This document shows, one piece after another, positions 24,106 through 35,440 of a stretch of 64,000 bases of DNA. This DNA comes from Gigaspora rosea. Taxonomy: Eukaryota; Glomeromycota; Glomeromycetes; Diversisporales; Gigasporaceae. Both the position numbers and the translations under genes were made by a program. The notes beneath the pieces were generated by a model. That model ran no database searches. It saw only the letters and a list, made by a program, of their open reading frames with translations, and was not told the DNA's origin. The stretch covers positions 67,254 to 131,253 of the forward strand of contig QKWP01000262.1 of assembly GCA_003550325.1 (NCBI GenBank), in the 5' to 3' direction. Positions within the stretch are counted from its first letter, which is position 1, and every line of letters begins with the position of its first letter.

Positions 24106-25212
24106 AAATCCTTTGTTTATATATAACATAACTAATGTGGCATGTTGGCAACACACTTAATATTAACTTTTCATAAATCCATTTAATTAGAGATTCATAT
24201 TCATAGAACATATTTAAAATTGGTGACTTATATTCCCAATTGTTTGATAAAGCTTGAAGTTATATTGACTAGAATTAGTATATAATGAAGAGTAAATATT
24301 TCATTTTTTGATATAAAAAAAAGAATTTAGCGAATAACTTACTAAATATGCATAAATTGGTTGATTATCTTTTTTCACATAATGGTGGTATAAATAACAG
24401 AAGCTGTTTTCTCAGCGCGTCTAATTAATTTTTCTGCTACTTCATTTACTTTATTACTTGGAAATGCTATAAACATTATTACTAGATTATTATGATTAAT
24501 TTCCAATCCTTTCAATTTTAATATTGCTTACATAACATCTGCTTTGTTATCTTCATAAGGTTAATGAATACTATATCATAAGCAGGTTTATTATACAATT
24601 CAATATACCTTTTGGCTGCACTAATTCCTTTATCAAAGGTGTCAAATGCATAAACTTTCTTGATCTTTTTAAGGTATTTCAACATTAATTTCTCATACTT
24701 TCTACTCAATGAATTACTAAGATTCGTTTTTCTTTCATAATGTAATTTATCTCATCAAATTGTAATTTTAATAATGAGGAAGGTATTAATAATAGTTCAA
24801 TATTTCACGTAAACCAAAATTTGCTTCCTTTTTCTAATTAACTATCTGCTTTAATTTTACCTCTATTAATTTCTACTAGACTTTTACAAATTGAAAGACC
24901 AAGTCCTGTACCATCTTGCCTTTTGGTTATTAATATGTAACCTTGTAAAAAACTTTTCTACACATTTTATTCAAATTTAGTCTATGCTGTTGTATTAAAT
25001 AAATATTAATAGATGATATCTGATATATGATCTATTTCACCTTTATCAGTAATTTAACTCTAAAAAATTATAAATTATTACATATTTAATGGTTGGAAAA
25101 TAAAAATAAATTAAAATAAAAATGATTAAAAATAATTAAGAATTTGACAATAAATGAGATAAAAATTTTCCAGCCTATTTAATAAGTATATAGTAAGTAA
25201 TAAATTATTATA

Positions 25213-25400
25213 CAGTCGTACTGCATAAGTGCACACTCCTAAGTGAAAGCACTATATAAACCCTCTAAATGCATAGTCCAATTTGGCCCCAACTTATGAG
25301 AATTCAACATATTTTATTCTCTACGAGTGAAGTGCAAATTTCAAATTTTTTTCACTATGGTCCAAAAGTAATACACTTAGGTGGGAGCACTTATATTAAA
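25213..25400. mobile_element. Short MITE-like insert in a kinase intron
   Basis: It begins TA|CAGTCGTACTGCATAAG and has partly inverted blocks GCATAAGTGCACAC / TATAAGTGCTCCCAC at the other end. It lies in the intron after the CDPER exon of the histidine kinase. The pogo-like CAGTC start and TA flank fit, but the right terminus is degraded. Confidence 0.45.
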
Positions 25401-26539
25401 TATATTAGTTCAATCACCTTTCAGGATCACATTTAATATATATTGACACTACATCTACATCGCAATTTAAAATTAGTTCAATCTTTTTATTATTGGCTTT
25501 TTTTCCGTATTTTTCAATTGTACCCTCAAGTAAATTTGATAAATAAATGTTCGGTTCATTAAACAACTTTTTGTGCTTCTAATCTTGCTGCGTCAAGGAT
25601 GTTATTTATTATAGATAACACTATGTCAGAGGTATATGACTCATGTCTTTTTGACCATCAGTTAAAGCAACATGTTCAAGAAAAGAAAGAATACCTACTA
25701 TCGCTTCTAATGGTATTCATAATTCTATAAAAAGATTTAAAATTAAATCAGCAAAAATAAAGATTTTGTAATGTACATCACAATGGAACAATTATATACT
25801 GTGAGAAGCATTCGCTAATATTTGACTCTTGGCAATATTTGCAGCTTCGGCAGCTTTTATTTCAATATTCTTTTCAGCACTCTTATCTAATAAATTGTTA
25901 TGATTAATAGCCAAACTTATTTGATTTGATATTTGTTGTAATAATTCTATTTCAGAAATGAGCCAAATGGATTTTGAAAGTCTATATGCTTTTATCCATC
26001 CCCCAAATATCATTATTTAATTTTATTTCTGCAGATAATATCGATGCATTCTTAAAAATATCATCACAATGTATGTCTAAAGAAATAACTATTCCTGGAT
26101 TATTCTTTAAAAATTCTTGTATATTACAGAACGTTTGTGATTCACTTTCATAATTATCATCAATTTCTGAAGATGAATTGGTTATTTTTCCGGGTCTTCA
26201 AATAAAGCAACTATTCTATTACTCTTGGATTCAAATTTTTTATTTAAAATAATTAATATTTTTCCACATGCAATATTTGTTAAAGTCTTTTAGCAATGTC
26301 TTGCAATGTTCCATCTAGACCTAATTTGGAAGCAAGCTTTTCTGAAATCATAAGTAGTAATTGCTTTATTTCTTCTTGCTTACATTGTTGAAATATTATT
26401 TTATGACAAAGAAGTGAAAGATTAATATTAATATGGATACGAGTAATTAGGTTTCGAGCGGAAATGGTTTTGTTAAATAATCATTTGCTCTTTTATTCAA
26501 ACCTATAAAATAGATAAAAAAAAAGAATGAGATAAAGAT

Positions 26540-26648
26540 AATAATATAAATATAATAATATAAATATAATAATATAAATATAATAATATAAATATGATAA
26601 TATATATAATAATATAAATATGATAATATAAATATAATAATATAAATA
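26540..26648. repeat. ATATAATAATATAA microsatellite
   Basis: Tandem copies of an AATATAATAATATA-type unit next to the left end of the TIR element. The same motif resumes right of it at 35511-35545, so the TIR element landed in it. Confidence 0.8.
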
Positions 26649-26666
26649 GGCAGCTACTATACATAC

Positions 26667-27467
26667 TGTTGAAGACAGATTGAAACAGGCCAGATTGTCA
26701 CAACCAAGAAAAGACAACAACACACACAAAACCAACTATACAACAAAACTGAGGTGAAGTAAAAGAGATTTGGCAAGGTAAGGTATATAGTTTTGTTAAG
26801 GGCAAGCAGTATGTAATTATAACAAATGGACGGTTTTTAGAAATTACTGGGTAACGATTTTTATTTACAAAATATTCGAATTTTATTACAATTTTCTATG
26901 AATTCAAAATTCAATATCCTTACAACTTGGATGAAATGCCCTTCTATTTATAAAGAAATTGGAAGAAGAAAAATGAAAGAAAAGGAAAAAAAACCCTATC
27001 GCACTCGTCATCATTTATCATGTCATTTCTCTAATTTTAATACTAATCGTTCTTACTACACGATTATGACGACATACTACCACGGCCACAACCAATTTTA
27101 TCTGATTTTGGCCTTTTATTTGTTTGTCCTAAGCAATAAACATTCCAAGTTGCTTCTTTGGGCTTTGCTTGGTCTTGGTGGGCTGAGTTTTCCACGGATT
27201 CATTTTGTGCGCCTTGTTTTCTTTTCTTCTGTACCAAGGTCTTGGAGTACTCATTCCGTTCTCTTCATCTTTGAATCGTTTAAGGCTTTTTAAGTCTTTA
27301 TTCATTTTTCTTTGGGTCCTTGGGCTTTTGGGGGCTGGTTAGTCTGTGTTCTTTCGGGGCTGCTCCGGGGCTCGGTTATTTGTTGTTATTTCTTTCGATT
27401 TCTTCAGTCCAGTGGTCTTGGCACAGCGATCACGTGGGTCACTGGATTTCTGATTTAGCCGCCAACA
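26667..27467 (-). repeat. 3' LTR of the gypsy element
   Basis: 801 bp, starting TGTTGAAGACAG and ending GCCGCCAACA on the plus strand. Pairs with 32858-33636. As the element runs on the minus strand this is the 3' LTR. Confidence 0.92.
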
Positions 27468-27804
27468 ATTCCCCCTGGCTTAATTTTCACGTACCATGTA
27501 GAAATCCAAGAGGTAGGTGCTTCCTTATCTACACCCTCTGCTCCTTCTCGGTCATAATACCTCTTTAACAAACTTAAATTAAAAGGGGCCGATATTACCT
27601 TTCCACCAAGGGTTCTTAATTTGTAGGCATCATTTGAAAACTATTTGAAAGCTTGTCATGTACATAGTATGGGCCAGTACACTTGGGAGCAAGTTTGTCA
27701 CTTCGGGAGTACCTTTTTTTTGAATCTTCCAAGAGGACCTTATCTCCAATTTCGAACCCAAAACTCACACAGACCTTTCGGTCATAGTAAGCCTTTACTT
27801 TCTC

Positions 27805-28792
27805 CTATTTTTGCTGCATTTTTTCTATAGTCTGATGTCTAACGAGAGGTATTTCATTTATTAATTCGAATGTTCTTTGGAGTATCGTTCCTTCTAATAA
27901 TTCATTGGAACAGCTTGGATGTATTGGTTGTCTGGCCTCACGACCATACACGAGGAAAAACAGTGATATTTTGGTGGTAGAATTTCGGGCAGTACGATAT
28001 GCAAAGAGTATTGACGGGATCAATAGGTCCCAATCAATGACATTCTTGACCAGTTTTTCAAGAGATTCGCACAACGGTTTGTTAAAACGTTCAACAAGAC
28101 CGTTTGTATGGGGGTGGTACAGGGTGGAAAAGTTGTGTTTTACTTTTAATTTTTTTAGGAGCATTTTAATCATTTTATTCCGAAAGTGAGTGCCTCTGTC
28201 TGACTGAATTGGGTCAGGACAGCCATACCGGCATATTATGTTGTCATATAAGAACACAGCGATAGTTTGTGCATTTGCCTTTTCTACGGCACATGCTTCT
28301 GGCCAACGGATTATAAAATCCATAGCAACTAGGATGTACCAATTTAGTTGGGGGTTCAGGAGAGGGGGCAAACAAAATCCAGCCCTATTTTGTGGAAGGG
28401 GGCCGTCACAGGTATGGGGTGCAGAGGACCTTGTGTCCAAGGTCGGGTTCTTCTTTGGCAGGAGTCACATGTTTGGACGTACGTATATATATCCTGATAT
28501 ATTTGGGGCCAAAAGTATGTATCACGAATTTTTCCAAACATTACATCCTCATTGAAATGTCCGCCTAGGAGATGTGTGTGCACCAGGTACAAAATAGGGT
28601 CTACTTCATGCTTTTGTAGCACCCAAAGTAAATTCCCCTTTTTCTGGCAATCTTTCTTATATAAAACCCATCCCTGACCTCAAAAAACTCACACTTCTTT
28701 ACTAACTTCTGCTTTTGTTGCTTATCCAGCACGGGCGACAAGTATTTTGTCTCCAGGTACCGTTTTAGATATCGGTATTGTGTAGGTTCCAT
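27805..28792 (-). pseudogene. gypsy integrase
   Basis: A zinc-binding N-terminal part (HTHLLGGHF...CDSCQRR, an H-H-C-C pattern) lies at 28356-28622. The core (27805-28440) has MDFIIRWPEA with the first Asp, SDRGTHFRN with the second, and GLVERFNKPL with the Glu, the DDE triad of integrases. The two pieces are in different frames, joined near 28360-28440. The C-terminus after QPIHPS runs to about 27805 without a chromodomain in view. Confidence 0.88.
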
Positions 28793-29008
28793 CTTAGGTT
28801 CGGTGCTTTTTTTTTTTTATTATTATTAAAGAGCTAGACTTAGAGAGTTATAAATCGAATAGGGGGTAAAACGTTTAAACATGCCAGGACACCAGCAACC
28901 TGGACTGGATTTTGATTTGACTAGATTTAATATCGTGATTTTTTCTCTCTCTTTTCTTTTTTTTTTTTAACTTATTTATTTCTATTTATTTTTTTTTTTT
29001 AGGTAGAC

Positions 29009-29719
29009 TTAATCGACTACCATCGGTTGAGATTCAAGATTCTTAGCAGGAGTTTCATTCGGCAAGTCTTTAGGGGATTTGGGGAGCTGTGACAATGCAT
29101 TTGCGTTACTATATTTTTGCCCATGTTTATGCAAGATTTTAAAATTATATGGCTGCAACCGAAGCATCCAACGAGCCCTACGTCCGGTCAATGCTGCAGT
29201 TTGCAACCACTTCAGTGCGGCATGATCTGTAACAACCAGAAAAGGATCCAGGCTAAAATAATGCCAAAAATATTCAACCGCCCATAGAACGGCAAGACAC
29301 TCGAGCTCAGTGGTGGTGTAATTTTTTTCAGCCTTTGTTAGCCCTCGACTTGCATAAGCCACAATGTATTCTTTCCCATTATCATCTTTTTGGTCTAACA
29401 TAGTGCCTAGCCCGATCCCAGAAGCATCCGCATGCACGATGAAAGTTTTGTCAAAGTCGGGGTATCGCAGCACAGCAGCTTCTGTTAAGTGTTTTTTCAG
29501 CTTATTAAAAGCACTTTCTTGTTCTTCTTTCCACCCGTAGGTTATATACTTCCTTAATAGATGATGCAACGGGCAGGCAATTGAAGCGAAATTAGGGATA
29601 AACTTCCTGTAGTAGGAAGCCAACCCAATAACCCACGAAGTTGCCACAAATTCACGGTGGCAGGGAACTTCTGAATCTTCTCTACCTTGCCAGTATTCGG
29701 ACGGACACCTCACGACCAA
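29009..29719 (-). pseudogene. gypsy RNase H
   Basis: Visible motifs are FIVHADASGIGLG with the first catalytic Asp, TTTELECLAVLWAV with the Glu, and VVTDHAALKWL with the second Asp-His. It is preceded by YRKFIPNFA, the RT connection. The 236-codon frame is open but is out of frame with the RT fragment upstream. Confidence 0.9.
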
Positions 29720-30430
29720 CTATGTGGCCCAGGAATTGCAGATGAGGTTTGAAAAAGAAGCACTTTTCTAAATTTAACTTTAAATTTACGGTCCTTAATT
29801 TATTAAACACAGTCGTAAGGTCGGTCAAATGTTCATCAAAAGAGGTCGAGTAGATTATAATGTCATCGAGGTATACCACGACAAATCATTCAATAAAGTC
29901 AGCAAGCACGTAATTCAGTAGCCACTGAAATGTAGCAGGCGTGTTACAGAGACCGAAGGGCATAACTACAAATTCGTAGGTGCCAAACGTTGTTGCAAAC
30001 GCAGTCTTCTCTTGGTCTTTTTTATTTATTTTTACCTGCCAATACCCCAACATTAAATCTAATGAAGAAAACCAAATCGCACTACCAAACACCTCCAATA
30101 AATCGTCAATATGGGGAAAAGGGAATGCATCCTTTTTTGTTACCCATTTAACCTATGATAGTCGGTACACATTCGAAGTTTTTTGTTTTTTTTGGCACGA
30201 TCACTACAGGGGCCGCCCAAGGGCTTTTCGGATCCCTAACTAATTCCTTTTCCTTTAATTGTGCAATTTTCTTTTTAATAAAGGTACGTACACTAGGCGC
30301 AGTATGGTAGGGTGCCTGCTTTATTGGAGCAGCGGTTCCTGTATTAATTTTGTGGGTAATCATACACATTTGTCCAAGGTCGTTCATATCTTGGGCAAAA
30401 ATATCTTTCTCCTCCAATAGTTTTATACAG
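29682..30430 (-). pseudogene. gypsy reverse transcriptase
   Basis: Motifs in order: KELVRDPKSPWAAPVVIVPK (30148-31077 frame, C-terminal end), then SSLDLMLGYWQVKI with the first Asp, FVVMPFGLCNTPATF, and [10 protein letters not shown] carrying the YLDD active site, then FLGHIV. Stops and shifts near 30145, 30100 and 29880 divide it into three frames. Confidence 0.9.
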
Positions 30431-30439
30431 GCTAATTCT

Positions 30440-31100
30440 TTTTCTTTTAGGTCCAAGGGGGCATTACCAAGACTTCTCTCCAAACTTTCTTCTACAGTTA
30501 CGACCTCAGGGTCCAGCTCTTGGGTGGGTAATTCTTCTACGTTAGCTAGACACACGGCGGGTCTATCATAATCTCTCCACAGGTTTTCATATAGTTTATA
30601 CTTGAGTGTTCCTTCGGTAAAGTAACCTTCAGCCTCGTCTAGAACTTCGTCTTTGTATTCAAACTTGTCGAATGTATCCTCGCTCTCAGGAGGTTCGACC
30701 GCAGGTTCTACTGGGGGACCACCATCAGTGGATATTGGTATTATGCTTGTTTTTTTGCCGTACGTGAGGTATAACCTTTTTATCGCGAAATGCAGTTGGG
30801 CTTGAGCCTTTATGAACCAATCCATTCCTAATAGCAGCAGGTTATCCGTAGATTCAATGATTTGAAACGAGGTAGGTGTCATTATATCTCGTATAGCCAT
30901 TTTAAGATTATTAACTTTCCCTAGGGCATGCTCACTTGTCCCATTTGCGGTCACAACCACCATGGTGGATGGCTCATTGATCTTTAGCCCCAATTTCTCC
31001 ATTATCCATTTCGACATTAAGCTCGTAGCGGCTCCAGAGTCAAGCACAGCTACTATGGGGTTGTTCTTTATTCGCACATAGCATCAGTCTGCGGTGGTAT
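30440..31100 (-). pseudogene. gypsy protease and linker
   Basis: AVLDSGAATSLMS holds the DSGA active site of a retroviral-type aspartic protease; LLLGMDWF is the second conserved segment. An acidic linker (Glu/Asp-rich, about 30440-30700) leads to the RT. Position between gag and RT is as in other gypsy elements. Confidence 0.85.
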
Positions 31101-31288
31101 GTTCATTATTTAAGGGTTGTAGCACGTTTGTTTCCATTTCAAAGGGTGGGGCGAGTTCAACTATTGAGGATCTTTTTAATACCTAAGCTAGGTTACGGCA
31201 TTGGTTTGGATACTGTAAAAGTTGCCCAATTGTAGCATTTACTTTTATTCCCAAAAGATCTTGTGCCATGTTATAGGGTTCTAGTTTA

Positions 31289-32746
31289 TCAACAATCGAG
31301 GGTCCTCTTCTTCATCGAGACTGTATTGGAGGAGCTTCCGGGGCCTGTGGTAGGTAATCCGGCAAAGGAGGCACTTCTACTGGGGGCAACACAGGTGCAG
31401 GAGCTATCGCAGGTTTGGTTCGTAACCTCTCTTCTGTTTGACTTTCTGACCTTTTCTGGTTCCTTTTTGTCTTTGAGTAGAATATGGTTGATGAAGGGAA
31501 AGGGGCAGTACAAAAGCATCTTCTTCTTCGGGTTAATATCCAGTATCGTCAAGATCACATAAGTTCATATTCCGGGATTGCGTCGACGTAGGTGCGAGTA
31601 AATTATTTAGGTTGTTTCCTTGATTCGTGCTTGAGGTCAGAGGTAAGTTCTGACTCAAATTCTGATTCTGGTTCCTTGGGGGCATATTTCGGAAGGGAGC
31701 CCGTTCAGACATACAATCATGTGAGATATGTTCGGGCTCTCCACAATTATAGCAAATCAATCAGGAGGCAGGGTTAATATTATTATAAGCACTTCTACTA
31801 TTGTTATAGTGAGGTCTTGTTTCATTTGCCTCGATTCGGATAGCTAGGGCATTGACAAGCTTTTTGTAGTTGGTCAACATTGCTTGCATTTGTTGAGCCA
31901 AATGATCCAAATCATCGTGCCTGGCCATTTCAAACCTGTGTCCCATTTTTTTCACTATAATATCCACCAGCTTCGATTTTACGAGCACTTACCAAAGCTT
32001 CATCAGGTTCCTAAAGTCGGCCACACTTAACCACGAAGCTATTTTGGGCTTTAACCCTCCCAAAAACATTCGTACCATATACGATTGGGAGAGGCGGTTC
32101 TCAGGATTAACCCGGCGCAACAACCTTTTAAAATTATAGGCATACAAATCCACATGTTCTGTGTCATGTTGGGCTAGGGCATTCAAATCAGCCTGCCACT
32201 GGTGACGATGCTCTGAAGTCGCAAAGTACTGCAGAAAGTGGGGAACAAAACTCATGGCCTGGTTATCACAGTCATCCCACTGTAACAGAGTTCTTTTAAC
32301 TCCACCGTACCAATTGGCAGCTACACCGTGTAAATAACCTGAAGCGATTTTAACCTTCCTTTCAGGTGACCAGTTGTTCGCATTCGCAGCTCGCTCAAAT
32401 GCCTCTACCTACTCGAGGGGTCCTCATCTTCCTCTCCACAGAAGGGTTCAACACGTACTAAATTTGTTTCTCACAGCGGGGACGGGCAGCAGCAGCAACA
32501 CCAGTGGAGGCTTCTCTAAACGCATTTGCAATTTCTCGTAGCACTGCATGCAATGGTTCCTGGGCAGGAGGTTATTTCAATTATCATTTACAATACGGTA
32601 TATCGGCGGGTCATCAACAGGGGTTCGACTTTGATCACTATGGGGCATATTTTGTCCTGGGTGGTCAAGGTCTCAGGATCGGCATCATCAAACTGATTTT
32701 CATCATTTTGCAAGGGACCGGCATTTTCCACTCTTTCTTGTTCCAT
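31289..32746 (-). pseudogene. gypsy gag
   Basis: From an ATG at 32746-32744 the minus strand gives an acidic N-terminus, then FERAANANNWSPERK, GYLHGVAANWYGG and the segment LNALAQHDTEHVDLYAYNFK, typical of retrotransposon gag. A CCHC zinc knuckle, CYNCGEPEHISHDC, follows at about 31700-31745. Stops split it into at least four frames (32255, 31988, 31760 and 31558 starts). Role: capsid-like particle and RNA binding. Confidence 0.88.
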
Positions 32747-32857
32747 TTCGACTACCAAGTTCTAAGAATTATTTCTTAATTCAAGAGAGATTTTTAACTT
32801 ATTAACCTCTTTTTATATATTTTTTTTTATTCAGGATCTTATAGTCACCACCAAAAT

Positions 32858-33636
32858 TGTTGAAGGCAGATCGAAACGGGCCAGATCGTCACAACCAAGA
32901 AAAGACAACAACATACACAAAACCAATCACACAACAAAACTGAGGTAAGGCAAAAGAGATTTGGCAAGGTAAGGCGTATAGTTTTGTTATGGGTAAGCAG
33001 TATGTTATTATAACGAATGGACGGTTTTTAGCAATCACTGGGTAACAATTTTTATTTACAAAATATTCAAATTTTATTACAATTTTCTATGAATTCAAAA
33101 TTCGATATCCTTACAACTTGGGCGAAATGACCTTCTATTTATAAAGAAATTGGAAGAAGGAAAAAGAAAGAAAAGGAAGAAAAACACTATCGCACTCATC
33201 ATCATTTATCGTGTCATTTCTCTAATTTTAATACTAATCGTTCTTTCTACACGATTATAACGACATACTACCACGGCCACAACCAATTTTATCCGATTTT
33301 GGCCTTTTTATTTGGTTGTACTAAGCAATAAACATTCCAAGTTGCTTCTTTGGGCTATGCTTGGCTTGGTGGGCTGAGTTTTTTATGGATTCATTTCGTG
33401 CACCTTGCCTTCTTTTCTTCTGTACCAAGGTCTTGGGGTGCCCGTTCTGATCTCTTGACCTTTGAATTGTTTAAGGCTTTTTTAGGTCCTTGGGCTTTTG
33501 GGGGCTGGTTAGTCTGTGTTCTTTCGGGCTGCTCTAGGGCTCGGTTATTTGTTGTTATTTCTTTCGATTTCTTCAGTCCAGTGGTCTTGGCACAGTGATC
33601 ACGTGGGCCACAAGATTTCCGATTTAGCCGCCAACA
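32858..33636 (-). repeat. 5' LTR of the gypsy element
   Basis: 779 bp, starting TGTTGAAGGCAG and ending GCCGCCAACA on the plus strand. It is 22 bp shorter than its partner, owing to small deletions near 33470-33490. Carries the promoter for the minus-strand genes by analogy with other LTR elements. Confidence 0.92.
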
Positions 33637-33689
33637 ATACCCTAAATTTGCTATTCATACCCCCTATCAAAATTAAAAAATTTTAAAAT

Positions 33690-35440
33690 TTGAGCGAAGG
33701 TATCTTGACATACATCTAATTAAATTCAATGAACTTTTTTTTATTTGAATAATATGATTTTGTAGAATTAAAATAAAAAAAAGTTCATCAAATTTAGTCA
33801 GATGGTTGTCAAGATACCTTTGCTCAAAGTTAGAGAAAAATCAAAATGTTTATCAAAATAAAAGCTGCGCCAAAGTTTTTAAAACTTTGAGTGAAGATAT
33901 CTTGACAATTCCTGACCAAATTCGATGTTCTTTTTTTATTTGAATTCTACGAATTTATAGAATTCAAATAAAAAAAAGTTCATCGAATTTGGTCAGATGG
34001 CTGTCAAGATATCTTCGTTCAAAATTTTAAAAAACTTAGGCGCAGCTTTTATTTTGATAGATATTTTGATTTTTCTCTAACTTTGAGTGAAGGTTTCTTG
34101 ACAGCCATCTGACTAAATTTGATGAAATTTTTTTTATTAAAATTCTATAAATTCATATTATTCAAATAAAGAAAAGTTCATTGAATTTAGTCAGATGTGT
34201 GTCAAGATACCTTTATTCAAAGTTGGAGAAAAATCAAAACGTCTATTAAAATAAAAGCTGTGCCATAGTTTTTTTAAAACTTTGAGCAAAGTTATTTAGA
34301 CAACCATCTGACCAAATTCGATAAACTTTTTTTTATTTGAATAATATGAATTCATAGAATTCAAATCAAAAAAAGTTTATTGAATTTAGTCAGATAGTTG
34401 TCAAGATACCTTTGCTCAAAGTTGGAGAAAAATCAAAACGTCTATCAAAATAAAAGCTGCGGCAAAGTTTTGTTAAAACTTTGAGCAAAGTTATCTAGAC
34501 AACCATCTGACCAAATTCAATGAAGTTTTTTTTGTTTGAATTCTATGAATTCATAGAATTCAAATAAAAAAGAGTTCATAGAATTTGGTCAGTTGGTTGT
34601 CTAGATAACTTTGCTCAAAGTTTTAAAAAAACTTTGGCGCAGCTTTTATTTTGATAGACGTTTTGAGTTTTCTCCAACTTTGAGTGAAGGTATCTTGACA
34701 CACATCTGACTAAATTCAATGAACTTTTTTTATTTGAATATGAATTTATAGAATTAAAATAAAAAAAAATTTACCGAATTTAGTCAGATGGTTGTCGAGA
34801 AACCTTCACTCAAAGTTAGAGAAAAACAAAACGTCTATCAAAATAAGTAACTGCGCGATTTGTCACGCAAAACCAGGAACGGAAAGTGGATTTTCAGCGA
34901 ATTACAGGTTAAACCAGTTTTGGCATAAGTTTCTGTTTTTTTTTTTTGCACCATAGAGTATGTACAAATATAGAAATACATTCAGAAGTCACAAGGACAG
35001 ATTAACCAATCAGATACAAAAGAGACACAGCATTTCAAATGCCTGTAAACCATACACTACGTACTTTGTACTCCGTTCCTGGTATAAAAGCTGCGCCAAA
35101 GTTTTTTAAATTTTGAACGAAGATATCTTGACAGCCATCTGACCAAATTCGATGAACTTTTTTTTATTTGAATTCTATAAATTCAAAGAATTCAAATAAA
35201 AAAAACATCGAATTTGGTCAAATGATTGTTAAGATATCTTCGCTCAAAATTTTAAAAAACTTTGGCGCAACTTTTATTTTGATAGACTTTTGATTTTTCT
35301 CTAAATTTGAGCAAAGGTATCTTGACAACCATCTGACTAAATTCGATGAACTTTTTTTATTTTAATTCTACAAAATCATATTCAAATAAAAAAAAGTTCA
35401 TTAAATTTAGTCGATGTGTGTCAAGATACCTTCGCTCAAA
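33690..35440. repeat. Array of alternating palindromic units
   Basis: About eight to ten units alternate in orientation. A unit has GTCAAGATACCTTCGCTCAA, then CAAAATAAAAGCTGCGCCAA, then a near-perfect palindrome around TTTGAATTCTATGAATTC flanked by AACTTTTTTT/AAAAAAAGTT and ATTTGGTCAGATGGTTGTC. It makes up most of the TIR element and would fold into several long hairpins. Confidence 0.85.
34873..35082. mobile_element. Small TIR insert in the palindrome array
   Basis: The ends CCAGGAACGGA (34873-34883) and TCCGTTCCTGG (35072-35082) are exact inverted repeats of 11 bp. The sequence between them has none of the array motifs. The array resumes at 35083 with TATAAAAGCTGCGCC. No clear TSD. Confidence 0.6.

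Larger units (their letters stand above)
26667..33636 (-). mobile_element. Ty3/gypsy LTR retrotransposon, complete structure, decayed genes
   Basis: LTRs at 26667-27467 and 32858-33636, both TG...CA, flanked by the 4-bp TSD ATAC (26663-26666, 33637-33640). On the minus strand the order is gag with CCHC knuckle, protease, RT, RNase H, integrase; RT before integrase defines Ty3/gypsy. A purine tract AGGGGGAAT lies next to the 3' LTR (27468-27477), and TGGTGGTGAC lies three to four bases after the 5' LTR as possible primer-binding site. The LTRs differ by a few per cent plus small indels, so the insertion is not recent. Frameshifts and stops split gag and pol. Confidence 0.93.

Noticed and set aside
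26493..26735. Tyr/Ile-rich frame on the minus strand
   Set aside because: It is translation of the ATATAATAATATAA microsatellite running into the LTR.
27905..28555. Plus-strand frames of about 90-105 codons
   Set aside because: Shadows of the gypsy integrase, which is clearly on the minus strand by its DDE and zinc motifs.
32824..32857. Firm identification of the gypsy primer tRNA
   Set aside because: A TGGTGGTGAC sequence follows the 5' LTR but I cannot match it to a specific tRNA 3' end from memory.
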